64,000 nucleotides of DNA, from the NCBI GenBank assembly GCA_021234155.1, contig JAJEKV010000024.1, positions 17,559,030-17,623,029 on the forward strand, in the 5' to 3' direction. Position numbers and translations under genes: made by a program. The stretch is from Isoetes taiwanensis. Its lineage: Eukaryota > Streptophyta > Lycopodiopsida > Isoetales > Isoetaceae. Shown here piece after piece: positions 1-13,529 of this stretch; position 1 is the stretch's first letter; each line of letters starts with the position of its first letter. A model generated the notes under the pieces. The model was not told the DNA's origin. It saw nothing but the letters and a program-made list of their open reading frames with translations, and ran no database searches.

Positions 1-660
1 GTCATTAACATTTCTGCAATTTGGTCTGATGGGTATAGTGGAATGATGATAGACCAACTTTACTCAAATTGGAGAGTGCAAATGAAAGAACCAACTTTAC
101 TTAAATTCGATAGATCAAATGAAGGATAGATATATCAAAGCTCTAAGAGGCAACCATTTATCTGAAAAATGCTCATAGAAAAATACTTGAATTTTATGTA
201 TAGGAGGAATTTTATGCAGATTTACCATGCAGAACTGTTCATAGTTTATAATGCAGATTTGTGTTTACACAGTTTAATGCTGACCTACCCTCAACATCAT
301 CTGCTATACAATCCCTTGCAGTAATCCACGGATTAGAGGCCCCACGACCTCGACCACCAACATGCAAGTCTAAAGTTCAAATCTAACAGTCAATCATCAA
401 GAGTGCTTAACCAGTTCTATATTTTCATAGAGAAAAGTATCCACTATAAGATAAGAGGAGTCTAAAGAATAATAATTTTTAGGAGGCCCATTATGCTCAT
501 ACTAGATCTTTAATTTGAACTTTGTTTGTAGAAAGACATCCAAAATTATGATCACAAAAATGTCCAGATACTTTGGCTTCAGAATCTGACACATGAAGTA
601 TTCAAACGAAGTACTCAGAATCTGGCATATAAATGAAGAAAATCTATTGAGAAACATGTG
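1..660. other. No recognisable gene
   Basis: AT-rich sequence with no coding pattern I recognise on either strand. It leads into the carrier pseudogene fragment that follows. Confidence 0.5.
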
Positions 661-661
661 C

Positions 662-853
662 TTTCTAGCTTCGATGCCGGATTTATTGCTAGTTGCTTCA
701 AATCCTATTGATGTGATCAACACTAGGGTTGTGAATATGAAGGTTGGTGCACGAATGGAACCTGATTACAGAGGAAGTTTAGATTGTGCTATCAAGATAG
801 TAGGAGCAGAGGGTCACATGGCATTGTACAAGGGCTTTCTTCCCGCTTTCTTT
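662..853 (+). pseudogene. Mitochondrial carrier fragment (dicarboxylate/uncoupling type)
   Basis: The plus-strand translation contains SNPIDVINTRVVNMKV followed about 20 residues later by a match to the plant pattern DCAxKxxxAEGxMALYKGF. This is the carrier signature Px[DE]xxxxR at the start of the third repeat of plant dicarboxylate carriers (the UCP4-6/DIC group), which exchange dicarboxylates across the inner mitochondrial membrane. Only about 60 residues remain. The reading then diverges where the family would continue into the last membrane helix, and no other exon is visible nearby. I infer a dead fragment, perhaps carried here by a transposon. The carrier superfamily is clear; the subfamily is less certain. 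Confidence 0.65.
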
Positions 854-913
854 GTTATACATGAAGTTTTTCTGAATACTTTGGCTTTAGAGCTGACTTC
901 TGAAGCTTTCTAG

Positions 914-3083
914 TCGCTAGATGCCAAGTGTACCACATACTAGGACCATATGAGAGAACAACACCATCATAAACCAAGATCATTTGTGTCTTACTTCATG
1001 ACATCTGTAATCTCAAGCAAATTTTGTAAAGAATATTGTCAATCTCTCAGCCAGAGCTCAGTCTTTGGTCAACCATAAGTATTTCTCAATGCATGATAGA
1101 CCAGAATTCCAGACCACAAAGCTCAAGTTGGTGTTATTTGTGCCTGTTTTCTTGGATGGCACTCAGAGGTACTATAAGAACTAGCAGAAGCAGAGAAAGG
1201 AAGAACAATCAACCCAATCTCGATGATAACAGAAGCATAATAAAACAAATCCAATAAACTTGAGCTTTATGGATACGTGATTGAAGAACTTGTACAAGGC
1301 GCAACATATCAAATTTGCGATCCAAATCAAGCATCATTGCTATTCCATCAGAACTTCCATATTTTATGCAGTCCAGAGGTATGACTTTGATGGTATTTGG
1401 GAGAAACGGATCCTATTTTGATGGGTATTTGGGAGAAACAAATTTCAAAAAACCCTTAAGAGTGTAGTACTTGGATTTTATGATCATATAAAGCTTGCCA
1501 AAATGGTAGTACCTAGCTTGCCTACTGATCCAATGGCCCTATCATACTGGAGCATAAATTTTCCAATTTTATAGGTTTTAAACAAAACTAAACCTACAGA
1601 TGATCCTCATCCTTATCATCTTATTCTGCTGCTATGACCCGACCAGTTCCTCCAACTCCAGCTATGGCCAGACCTCCAGCTATGGTCCGACGACCAATTC
1701 CGATACGCCCTCGACCTGCTCCACCATTTCAAGCTCGAGTTTTGCTACTCTCTGCCATTTCTACAAGTTCGTTCAACAGAGCCCGACAGCTTCGTTCGTT
1801 AAAACTTAAAGTGATCTTTAATTTTAAGTGTAATTTTTCTTTTTTGTTAGTTTTGCGTTTAATCTACTAACTTAACATAAATTAGTCTGAAGCTAATTTA
1901 AGTTAACATTTTAGGTTAAAAAAGTTAACAGAATGCTAAATAAACAAATTAATATAAACCTAACCTAACTAGTGGTGTTTCAAAAAATGCAGTTAAAATC
2001 TTAATAATATCCTAACTTAATGGCAGGTGCAAAAATATCCTAAGTCTAATATCTAGTCAAGGTCAACTCTAAGTAGAACATATCCAAACAATAGATAGAT
2101 AGGGGAACCAAGCTTCGGAAGGGTGGGCATTAGCGTATAGCTTGTTCGGCTTGGGCAAGGGTGGCAGTTGGCCTGCCCAACTGCAGGCTTCCCCAACAAG
2201 GGGTAGGTGTTCTAACACCTTGGCCTATATCAGATTAACTCGGATGTGGCACCATGTCATCATGTAGGGCCACGATCTTGATGCCAAAAGGTGGATCCTT
2301 AAAACCCCTGGAAACAACTTGCTTCAAAAGTTCTCTATCCAAAGGCCTTAGGGATGGAGGGGCGACTCCCCCACTCTGCGACTGTGAAATGGCTCTGCCA
2401 ATAGACTCAACACATTGACATTACACTGTGGACCAAGTTTCGTGCAAAAGACCACCCCTTCTCCAAGAAGTGCCAAAATAGCTCACATCTAAAACTATAT
2501 GGGATCATTCCGGTTGGAGTGTAACAAATTTGCAATTTGTTTTTTGCTTTGTACATATATCTAACCACCAATGGCTAGCGTTATGTTTCAGCCAAATAAT
2601 AATAATTTTGTAATAGAACTTGTTTTGCTTCTCTATAATCATTTATCTTCATTCTCACAGTTCTATTACTTCTATTCTCAATTATCTAAGACAAAGTCTA
2701 ATATCTAGTTAAGATCAACTCTAAGTAGAATGACCCCAAACAATATCTTGCTCTGGAACTCTAGAACGATTAGATCTAGAAACTGAATTGTCTAGTCATG
2801 GATCCTACAACAACTCTTGACTCGCCTTCATCCAATTAAGATTGTGGTTGTGGGATACCTGCCTCCATACACTCAAACAATATTCTAGGTGGTGGTGCTT
2901 TGCTAGAACCCTTTGACCCTTTTCACCATCAATGACTATGTCAAATTCCTTTTAACCATGTTTAGATCCATATTCCCTTTTTATTTTGGTCCAAAAAAGC
3001 CAAGAGAGCATATTTTGAAAGTTTACCTAGCCATTTCGGCCAAAGAGTTAAAAATATGTTAGGCACCATGTGATATACCACAA
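914..3083. other. Intergenic; no gene recognised
   Basis: No convincing coding region. A proline-rich open stretch at 1634-1870 looks compositional. A GC-richer block at about 2100-2540 stands out from its AT-rich surroundings and may be non-coding transposon sequence, but I could not assign it. Confidence 0.45.
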
Positions 3084-4283
3084 TTGCCTCCAGATGGCAT
3101 ATTTTACCAGTCTGACTGTCAGAGTGTGGTTCAAGCTTCTGGTATTCCTGTGGTTGAGGTGGACCATCAAGCTCATATTAAGTGTGCTGAGAACTTATCC
3201 TCCTCTGCAGTTCTTGGATATTTTACTGGTGGCTATTTAGATTTTTCTCGGTTCCGTGCTTGGTTATCTCAGCTTTTGAGACGCCTTTTCCTCCTTTTCA
3301 GTCCATCAAGTTGTTGACAAAAAACTTTGTGGACTCTTTGGTATCAAGAGGGATTGATCCACTTGGTGGAGAATATATAATATACCAGTATTATTATCCT
3401 GGCTTTACACCATATATAGTTCGTGCATTAGAGATGCCTTGCTGGTTCTCGTTACCTAATCTTCCTCCTGATCTAATGACTCATCAATTTCTAGTTGCAA
3501 TTGCAATTCATATCTCACACTCCATCATGAATGGTCCAAGAATTTGTGTTTATATGCTAGTGGACTCGCCTTTACCATATTGTATAGTTGTGAAGAGCGG
3601 GCCTTGCTATAAAAAGCTGGATCTTAAGCTTTTGAATCGTCCAGAATTAGCCCGTCTGTTTTCTGATAAGGAGGCTTTTGTTAGCTTTCGTCGAGGTACT
3701 CGTGCGTCTGAGGCATCTGTTCAACATTCTTCCCAGGTTCAAGCTCCCATTATTATTTCTTCATCTATTCATGATCAACCTTTGCCAGTCGCTTTGCATT
3801 CCTCGATTATGGAAGATGCTCTATATACAGTTCCAGTGGTGTCATCCTTAGCACCATCAGCTGCAGCTATAGGTCCTACTACTCTCCACGTTGTTGCTTC
3901 TGCCTCTTATGCTTCTGAGGTTGTTATGGCTGATGGTCCTAATCTTCAGTGCGCTAAAGAGTCATGGCAACAAGTCAATTGGAAGAAGGCAGCGAGGAAG
4001 AAGTTTGTTATCTCATCTCATAAGGCTATCCTGCCTCGTACTGTTTAGTGGCATGATAATTTGCTGTCTGTCAATGATCATCTCAACGAGCAGAATATGA
4101 TGATTGTGATGAGGCCATTAAACGCTGCAAGGTGGCCCAAGGAGTATGATTATATTCTGTGTATGGATGGTTTTGCTTAGTGGACTATTTCATCCTCTAG
4201 GTTTTGAGTCCCATGTCATAGGTCCCTTGTATAAATCTTGATTTTCCTTAATAATAGATTGTCGTCCTTCAAAAAAAAAAAAG
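3084..4283 (+). mobile_element. ORF1-only LINE derivative with poly-A tail
   Basis: An open frame (3260-4048, with a frame change near 3290) encodes a LINE ORF1-like protein. The part around residues 50-130 (PGFTPYIVRALEMPCWFSLP, then LMTHQFLVAIAIHI) resembles the DUF4283-type nucleic-acid chaperone domain of plant L1-like elements. A basic C-terminal segment (WKKAARKK) follows. After the stop, only about 235 bases remain before a poly-A run at 4270-4282; no endonuclease or reverse transcriptase lies between. A second copy of the C-terminal part and the same tail is present at 14107-14506 on the minus strand. Recurrence of the same ORF1-to-tail junction suggests a transposing non-autonomous 'half-LINE' rather than a one-off deletion. 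Confidence 0.65.
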
Positions 4284-4929
4284 GGGGTGATATACCACCT
4301 CTTCTAAAAAGTGCCATGCGACCATAGAAATTTTTCTTACTAAATTTTTTCCAAAATGATTAGTAAAATTTTTTGTTATAATGGTTTTGTCATGTCATCA
4401 TTAGCCTCGCCACCTCATCATATTCTTGCCATGTCACCATAGAGGTTTTGCCAGAAGCAACCATTTCTTTACCAAAGTTATTAACTTGCCGCATTTCCTT
4501 ATGCACATAGCATGTAATGACAACGTGCTGAGACATATAGATGAGTGGAGCATGATGATATAATGGAACTTGCAAATCAGCTATTAAAAAAACTTAAAAA
4601 ATCACACCACTTCAGAAAACCGTGCTCCCTTAAAATACAACTACTTAAAAACTACATCTACTTATAAACCAGCTACTTAAAAACTACTTACTTATAAAGC
4701 ACACCTCAAAAAACAACACCTCAACTTAAAATATCCCACCATTTTAGAAAGTCATACTTCTTAAAAAAAACTACACTTGATTATAAACCACCTCTAAACT
4801 ATACTTCCCTCAAAAAAAAACTTTCTCCTTGAAATCAATCCCTCTTCAGAAAAAAGGGGGAGAGAAAAGAAAATGACACTAAAAAACCACACTAATATTT
4901 GGTTGAAGGGATAGCTACTAAACTTCTTG
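4284..4929. other. A-rich low-complexity stretch
   Basis: No gene seen. Positions 4570-4860 hold a degenerate A-rich series built on variations of 'cttaaaaactac' and 'cttataaa'. It sits between two LINE fragments. Confidence 0.45.
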
Positions 4930-6015
4930 ATTTGCCTTTAGCCATAGACATGAATCTACAAGGTTTATGGGCAAACATTGTAATAGAATAAAAAACAAAT
5001 TAACCCAGTATCCTTCCACTTTCTCTTTCACTGGAAGAGTAGAGATAGCCAATAGTGTCATGGCCAGCACTCAGGTTTATTTTTCATCTGCCATAATTAC
5101 TGATAAGAAGTCCTACAAGGAGATTGAAGTGGCTGTCAGAGCTTCTATATGGAACAAACACCATAAAGTGGCATGACACAATCTAGTAAGACTCAGGAAA
5201 GAAGGAGACCTGGGCTGTAAGGATCTACTCCAGCAGACACAGGTTTTAGCTGCCAAATTAGTTTGGAGGACAATAAAGGGATCTTCATCCCTGCAATGAG
5301 CCTCATTAGGTACAAGGTTGACCAATCCCTCCCAGCAGGAAGGAAATTGCCTCACCGACTACCAGAATCAGCTTTCATCCACTTTGAAGCTGCGCCTAAT
5401 ACTTCACAAATTATGAGAAGGATCTCTAAAGCTTGGAACCAAGTATCTCTTATCTTTAGGGAAAGTGAAAATAACATTGAGTGCCCAGACTTGCATTTCT
5501 TTTGGCATATGGGATTGACTAACTCTCAAGAGGGTTGTCTTGCTTTAAAACATTCCCAAAGATACAATTTTGGCAGGGATAAACACTCTGGAGGATTTGA
5601 GAATCGTTAACGGATGGATGACATGGGGAGAACTGAGTCAGTACTTGGAAACAGTGTGACAGATAAAAAAATTCACAAAATCATTATGGAGAAAGTAGGA
5701 AACATAACAGAGCTAAGGGAGCTTCAGATTAATTGGGTCGTCAAAGGTAAAAATGGTTACAAGGTCTCAAGGATATATTCTCTTCTTCCTTTGAGTCCCT
5801 CTCTTAAAATTTAGACAAATGGCAATGTGAGGGATATAAAGCTATCGAATTTGCTAAACAGGATTGGAAACAATATTGTGCGAGAAAGCTTACTATTTTT
5901 AGATGGTTGATTCTAAATCAAAGCCTCACCTATAACACAGTGACAACAAAATTTTGTGACATGATTGATGAGACTTGTGGAGTGGGATGTGGGCAAAGCA
6001 TCAAGCTGTGCATTT
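4930..6015 (+). mobile_element. LINE fragment: end of reverse transcriptase and downstream region
   Basis: Broken plus-strand frames contain typical L1-type phrases: FSFTGRVEIANSVMASTQVY (thumb side of RT), LRKEGDLGCKDLLQQTQVLA, and GKNGYKVSRIYSLL before the zinc-binding zf-RVT region. The frame changes several times. The element is 5'-truncated (no endonuclease or RT palm motif) and its 3' end is lost near 6015, directly beside the last visible exon of the CMT1-like gene. It probably lies in an intron of that gene or replaced its last exon. Confidence 0.75.
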
Positions 6016-6045
6016 GCAACTGCTTTACATAATTTCAATCCTTAC

Positions 6046-6898
<853 letters not shown>

Positions 6899-6908
6899 GC
6901 TGTTTCAT

Positions 6909-7410
6909 CAACACATAACAACTATTGACATTAACAACCAACATATAACTACCATTGACATTAATTAACACAACCATTGGGTCCAACACATTTAAATTAA
7001 AATCCCCCTTAAACCCCCTTTGGTTTGGGTGCATATTCACACGGGGGGTGACTCCGGGCAACGAGAGTTGTTGGATAGGCATATTCACCCCTTATTCCTT
7101 AATCTACACCATACGTAAAGTTCCTCATTTGTGGAGTATGCAAGTACAGAATTTGCTATACTGTATAACAAGATTCGCAAAATACTATAAGATTTCAAGC
7201 GGAATACTATATGGTGTTGATTTCGTACGTGCAAAATACAATTATGAGGGCTCTCGCTGCCCTACGTCAACCCCTGTGTGAATATGCACCCAAACCAAAG
7301 GGGGTTTAAGGGGGATTTTAATTTAAATGTGTTGGACCCAATGGTTGTGTTAATTAATGTCAATGGTAGTTATGTGTTGGTTGTTAATGTCAATGGTTGT
7401 TATGTGTTGG
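6909..7410. mobile_element. Foldback / MITE-like element with ~150-bp inverted repeats
   Basis: The left arm (6909-~7060) and right arm (~7255-7410) are near-perfect reverse complements for about 140 bases, e.g. 'ggtttgggtgcatattcaca' at left and its complement at right. The arms contain internal ~26-bp subterminal direct repeats built on 'gttaatgtcaatggttgtta'. The ~200-bp centre has no protein. Long inverted repeats without a gene fit a Mutator-type or foldback MITE. I could not identify a clean target duplication. The left arm begins about 10 bases outside the 3' splice site of the first visible CMT1-like exon. Confidence 0.75.
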
Positions 7411-8150
7411 TTGTTATGTGTTGGGGGATTTAATTTTTATATGTTGGATATTAATGGTTTGTGTTGTAAAAAAAAAATTTGGCCCCTTCGGGACCTTAGG
7501 GACGCCACACCCCCTCCGGTTTGACAAAAATTTTAGAATTCAAACCAGAAAAAAACTAGAATTCATTTGAGGCTTTCACCACCTGTAGCTTTTGAATTTG
7601 ATCACAATAAAACAAATAGAACATACGTAAAAGTTACCATAAAGATAGAGCAAATTGATCCCATTATTCTGAAAGTCATAAAGTTTGCAACACCCATACA
7701 CAAACATTTTTCAACTGGAATTTAACAGCAGCCTTTGGCCTCCATGGATTCTTGTGGTGAGAAACCAAAGTGGGAAACTTTTCTGCTTGTTAGCACAAGG
7801 ATCTAGAAGCCTTGGAATTTGCTTAATAACTGCCTCAAAATCTAAAAATGCATGGTAATTTTTTGCAAGCTTCATTCGGAATGAGCCATAAAACAATATC
7901 CAATAGCGCAATCCTGTATTAATCAGCTGGTAGGATGTGAAAGCCTATTAAACCCGGCAGACAAATTACTGTTTTAGCATAGATAACTTAACCAAACATA
8001 TCCATATTATACACTATCAAAAAGATCTCGGAGAGAGCTTTCCAACGCAATAAACATCATCTCAAACAGAGCTCTTGATCAAAAGTTATGATAAGAAATG
8101 TGTTGCCGGCGGGGAAACTGCACTACATGCGCCCTTCAAGCCCTTCATGT
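7411..8150. other. Intergenic; one unrecognised open stretch
   Basis: A minus-strand open stretch at 7711-7911 (contains [17 protein letters not shown]) looks more protein-like than chance, but I do not recognise the family and no start or splice structure decides it. The rest is AT-rich with no assignable feature. Confidence 0.35.
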
Positions 8151-8348
8151 GCCCATTATGCACCACACACACAAAAAGAGGGCTTTTGTTGTGAGCCATT
8201 GGTTGTTGACCATTGAAAAAAAAAGGCTAAAATCAATGGCCCTAAATGTGCCCATTATGCACCACACGCACAAAAAAAGGGCTTTTGTTGTGAGCCATTG
8301 GTTGTTGACCATTGAAAAAAAAAAGGGCTAAAATCAATGGCTCAGAAA
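8151..8348. repeat. 99-bp tandem duplication
   Basis: Two head-to-tail copies, period 99, each starting 'gcccattatgcacc' (8151 and 8250). They differ at a handful of positions and in A-run length. Confidence 0.9.
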
Positions 8349-9358
8349 TGGTGCGCTCTAGATGTACGCATTAGTACATCCATTTGAATACATCACGAAA
8401 TCATAGGAAAACCTTAGTGAAAAGCGTACAAAAATACAAAGAAAACCCCCTGTTATTATGCTACATATTTCCCATTTCAGAAAAAAGGTAGCAGTGCTCA
8501 AAAGTTTGTGACTTGCTGAGATGGATTGATTTTCTGTCTATGAATACTTCAGCAGGCAGAGAAAAGTATGTAGTAGGCTGTGTATAAACCCTCAAGTCAG
8601 AGCTCACACCAGTGAGATATACAAGCTCAAACTTGGGTCAAAACTTGGTCAAGACCAGTCAAACTGCAAGGACAGTGATCAGAAATGAAGATTTAGAGTT
8701 GTAGAGCGAGTTTTTTGAAGATTCCAAAGCAAGAGTGTAGCAAAAGTAGTTGAGAGAGAGAGCAGGTGATCAAAAAGCGGTTTGGCATACTGTAGGTATT
8801 AGTTTGGTATTGATTTGTACAAAAACTGTAAAGAATAGACAGAGCACTAAATTTTGCAACTTGGCCAAAAAACAATTTGAAGCAAGTGGGAATTTGCTGG
8901 GAATTTTTGAGTAAACAAAAGTACTTGAATTTGTATCAGAGATAATTTTTGAGAACTTGACAGCAATTTGCCATTGATATGAAGGTAATAACTCATAACA
9001 AGCTGGTTCTGAAGGTAATCAACCCTTCCAAATCAAAACAGTGATAATACAAATACACATCCAATCTGATATTTCCAAACCAGAGCAGGGATATTTGTTT
9101 TATTCAAGAAAAAAGAACAGTACAATAGAAGTCCAAAATTTGACTTCAAATAACTGTTTGTTGATGATGCAGCAGCAAACATCAACAACATAATAACAGA
9201 GTTACATCAATCTGCAAATAATATGCTTAGCAACTTCACATAGACATCATAGCTGCACACAATATAAATCAGACCCTTCGATCTGTTTGTTTCACTTAAA
9301 GCTTCAAGTACAGGAACTGCAACACTAACTACATTCCAACTGTAAACAAGCTGAATAT
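8349..9358. other. No gene recognised
   Basis: AT-rich sequence with no convincing coding frame. It probably includes the 3' flank of the minus-strand transposase that stops at 9359, but no terminal inverted repeat could be located. Confidence 0.4.
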
Positions 9359-12300
9359 TTAATCCTCTTCGTCTGATAGCACATCAGGGAGATTGTCTAA
9401 AATCTTTTCACTGTCAGCTTCACAAAGTTTGTAAACAACCTGGTTTCCTTTCAGCCTATGTTTTGCTTGTGCCATATCAAGTCTTATTGCGCAAACTTGG
9501 GTAGCATAAACAATGCCTTTTGGCTCGTTAGAACATAAAGTGTAACCTGTAAGCGATCTTGGGACTTTTTTGTAGTAAGTTCCCTCTAAAACTTCTTCCT
9601 CTTTATAAAACCAATTCCCATAGGCTTTAAAATCTGTCTGAACCACATATTTCTCTTTCGTACACAATAACATCCAAAATAAAGTGTCCTCATCATTGTC
9701 CTTTGGAGCTGCGACAGCGAAGTTATCTCCTTCCCTTACCAAATCACTCAACACAGCTGCATCTCCAGAAAATAGAGCTCTTTCAGATCTGCGCAACTCG
9801 TATTCATCAGCTATAGCCTTGCTTGGCTCAACAACTACGAGCTCCCAATCATCTACATATTCCTTGTTCAGACACTTCTCCCATTGTGCATCAATGCAAT
9901 ATGCACAGAAATAAGATAAACGCCTTATATGCAATTGCGTAGGAGATGCTAAGTTAAATGCATGCACAGAATGAATGTTCCTCGTGTCCTCCACAGTCTC
10001 AGCACCCCATGCATTCTTTCTATCCACATTTATCACTTCCCAAAATGACCTTCTTACTGGTTTCTTGTTCACACTTGAAGCTGGAGCAACAGCTGTGAAA
10101 TTCTCCCTGGCTTCAGCAGCACATTCCACTTTTATAGACTGTGATCTCTTCATCATCTCCCTTAGCCACCGTTTCAACTCTGCAGCCTTCCCATCATGCT
10201 CCCCTTTGCCGTGATTGGAGCCGAAAAATTTCCACATCATTTCAATGAGTGTCTCATGTGAATACCTTCCTACAAAATAGAATGGCCGGGCAGCTTTGAA
10301 TTGGGATGCAGCTCCATCTGAAAATACCCAATGCCTTTTTGGATGTATGCCCTTCTTTCATGAATTCGTGATGCATCATAAATGTATGCTGGACGAATAG
10401 TGTGTCATGTTTTGTATCATCAGATATATAGTAATGGGTGTCCTTGATGACGTCACCTGATGGATGAAGGCTCCAAATAGTATGTGATTTGTACAAGAAT
10501 GATGACCTGTTTGCTTGTCCAGTACGCAGATTGAACTTGATCCTGCATCTGAATTGTGAAGTTCTCTGCAAAGTCTACTACAGATACAATAACCCCAAAA
10601 GGGAGGTTGTCTAACATATCCCTAAACTGCATCGCTTGCCATTTGTGCCTAAAGGCATTACCTTGGAAACTTTGCCAATCTGTCAATCAATGTGTGCATA
10701 AGATCTTTTGGTTTTGTTTTCCTCCACAGACGCTGGAGTACTTTTTTGGGTTTCCCCCACTTATCCTTACCTCCTTCCTCATAATCCCAGTACTCCCAAC
10801 TCACAAATCCTTCTTCGGACAACTCTAGAGGACACACAGGTAGCCGAGACACACCACACTGCTCACAATCTCCATAAATGCAATCTTTCTTGTGGAATTC
10901 TTGATTTTCTTCTTTAGGACACAATATGGATTGCCAGAGCTGAGTGGTTGACTTATACTTCTTAGTCTTGGCAGCACATAGTTGGCCTGTAGATTGGCAT
11001 ACCTCACATGCACAGGTGCAACATTCTACATGCATATTTCTAAGTGAATTTAAGCCATCCAAGAGCATCTGCAGTCTCACATGATAAATGCAACAACATG
11101 AATTGAACTGTTTCAATTTCATTACATACCATGGTTTTAGTTTTTCAAATGCTCTTTGGCCAATTGTAATTTGCGGGTGCTGCTCTTTGAATTTAATGAA
11201 CATCTCTGACTGCAAAACATAATCAAGAAATATGTGAGTAACATGCAAATAACAAGTACACATGAACATGTAACTCTACTCTAACTGCAACAATAAACTG
11301 CCACTGTAACTCACTATGACAACAGAAACACAAACTACAAACATACAACCTGCAACTAATGGTCAAAACTGCAACACCAATTGTAACTGCAACAAACATA
11401 ATCACAAACTGCAACCACTGACATAACTCGAACACTTGCTGAAACACTAACTATAGTCTAACTATTTAACATGCTCTCTGCAACACAAACTGAAACTATG
11501 TAATGGAGCTCAAACACTAACTGCAATACCAACTGCAGACTAACAACCTAAGTTGAATCTCAGCCACCAACTGTAGCAGCTCGAAATGTTTAAGTTGCAT
11601 ATTAAGAACTGTACTTCAAACCTTAGCCGCAACACCAATTACATCTACATAAGCTGCAACAACAACTACATCTACAAATGATGCACATATCACCAAAAAA
11701 ATCAACAAAAGATAATTTGCACCTGAGTATTCTCCAGATAATGTGTAGCATGTTCCTCCTTCACATTTCTTTCCAGTCTTCTGAACTTCACATCCTTTGC
11801 ATTAGGGGAAACTCTTGTATTTGTGTCCCAAAAACTTTGAACCAGGTCAATGACATATTTGTCAATTGAATCAAACCTCCGTGACCTTCTAAAATATACC
11901 CATCCTTCCTTATTAAACTCCACTTCTTTACGTTTTTCCTTGGCTGCTGCAATACATCTAGGATGGACTCCCAAAACTTTTCCCAAACTTCTCTTGCTAA
12001 TAGCTTGATTTAAACTCTCCTTCCCAATAGACATGGCAAGTACACTTCTTCTTGCAGCCATAGAATCTAAATTACTAGATCCTTTTATAGTCTGAATAGA
12101 TTCTCGAATGTTCTCAATCACATGGCTTTTGACTTCTGAATCCTTCAAGTGATCAGCAGTGACATCCTTCATTTCTTTGTGCTTCAAGAAATCATTTAGC
12201 ACTTCCCTTTTCTCTTCCAAATCCATTTGACAAACTTGCCTTTTGAATGAGAACACTAGATTAGACACAATCTTTTGTTTACTCACTTGATTGGCATAAG

Positions 12301-12403
12301 CTTTGGACTCCTGCATCAAAGCATTCTTCTCTTCTTTTTTTCTCTTTCTTTGTTTCCTCTTCTTTAGAGTCTCCTTCTCTCTTGTCCTCTTCCTCTTTCC
12401 CAT
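9359..12403 (-). pseudogene. Decayed DDE-like DNA transposase gene with one intron
   Basis: From ATG at 12403 the protein has a very basic N-terminus (likely nuclear localisation), a charged helical part, then after an intron (about 11210-11722, phase 0, GT..AG) a cysteine-rich block (ECCTCACEVCQSTGQLC, later C-x2-D-C-x2-C), then VVDFAEN near 10570, a split SDGAASQF near 10300 and FFGSNHGKGEHDG near 10215. The order DFAEN, SDG, HGKGxxDG looks like the acidic residues of an RNase-H-fold transposase; I have seen this protein type repeated in seed-free plant and animal genomes but cannot name the superfamily securely (Sola is one possibility). At least three frame breaks are present: near 10660, near 10480, and one extra A in an A-run at about 10340 that throws the SDG motif out of frame. 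The last 293 codons (9359-10240) remain open. Confidence 0.65.
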
Positions 12404-13529
12404 AAAGTTTCTTTGCTCGCAAACGCCACCTTCGCACCTATAGTAGTCCCTGCTTACAAAATTAACGAGACGTAAGAAAAAAGGAATTACATATCGTAAT
12501 ACTTTAAGTCTTCAATATGCCAAAAAAAAAAATCAGAATGCACCACATTCCTCCAAGCTAACCTGTATTTAGAAGCCATGCTAAAACATTTGCAGCATAA
12601 GCTTGCATAAAATTCAGCCCTTATTCTTTCCTATAGATGCATCACTACACCTATAGCTAGCATAAAATTCTGCCATCAGTTTTCCTGTAAGAGCTTCATG
12701 CACCACCTTTTCTTTTCTTTTTTTCAAACAAACCTGTGTTTACAAAAGTCAGGGGGAAACATTGCACTAATCCTGGCCACCAAATTGCTGCTATAAACAA
12801 AATAACATACTAAAATTTATAATGCTTCTAGAACAAACAAGTTTATACCATTCTTGAATCAGTACAAGATATAACAGAATGATCACTAATTGTGGCTCTT
12901 GAATGCCTGCCGGATATATTTTTCTGGATGATTACAAGAAGGAAACCAAATCTACATGCAAATCAAACACAAAACAAAGAGAGCACTACAATCAATTTTA
13001 ATTGCTAGAATGAGAATAATCTTGGATTAAAAGCAAACTTTGAATGGCAACATACCCAAATTTTAGTCTTCAAACGAAATTTCAAGAGGCCTTACAATCT
13101 TGAAATTCGAATTTGATCTTCTGCAAATAATAAGAGACCCGAAAAAATTAAAGGAAACCAAAGGTACATGCAAATAAAAAACAAAGCAAAGTCATGTCTA
13201 TTGAAATCAAATTACAATGAAAGAAATAGGGATTCAAAGCAAAGCAACAGACCCGAAATTTTGTCTTCGAAAGAAAGTATGCAAAAAGGCTCTACATTCT
13301 TGTAAGGCCGAATTTGATCTTCTGTCAGACCCAAATCTGAGGAGACAGTCCATACATTCTTCTTGATCAGTGATCAGTGATCGTGCACCGAAAATTCTCC
13401 CCCAAATTTTGAATTCTCTCGGGCGGGCGGTGGTGGTTGAAGCAAGACATGAAAATAGGTAAATGTCTAACTACCTTTCGAACTAATTTTCAAACTAATT
13501 AGGGGGGACAGGGGGACAACTAAAATAAG
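12404..13529. other. 5' flank of the transposase; no other gene
   Basis: No coding region recognised. This is presumably the promoter and 5' untranslated part of the minus-strand transposase. It contains triplicated 'tgatcag' units near 13367-13385 and a G-run block 'aggggggacagggggacaac' at 13501-13520. Confidence 0.4.

Noticed and set aside
1634-1870. Proline/arginine-rich 78-aa frame
   Set aside because: Low-complexity composition, and an overlapping Ser/Thr-rich frame is equally open; no family resemblance.
8151-8348. CRISPR-like array
   Set aside because: Only two contiguous copies without spacers; a simple tandem duplication in plant DNA.
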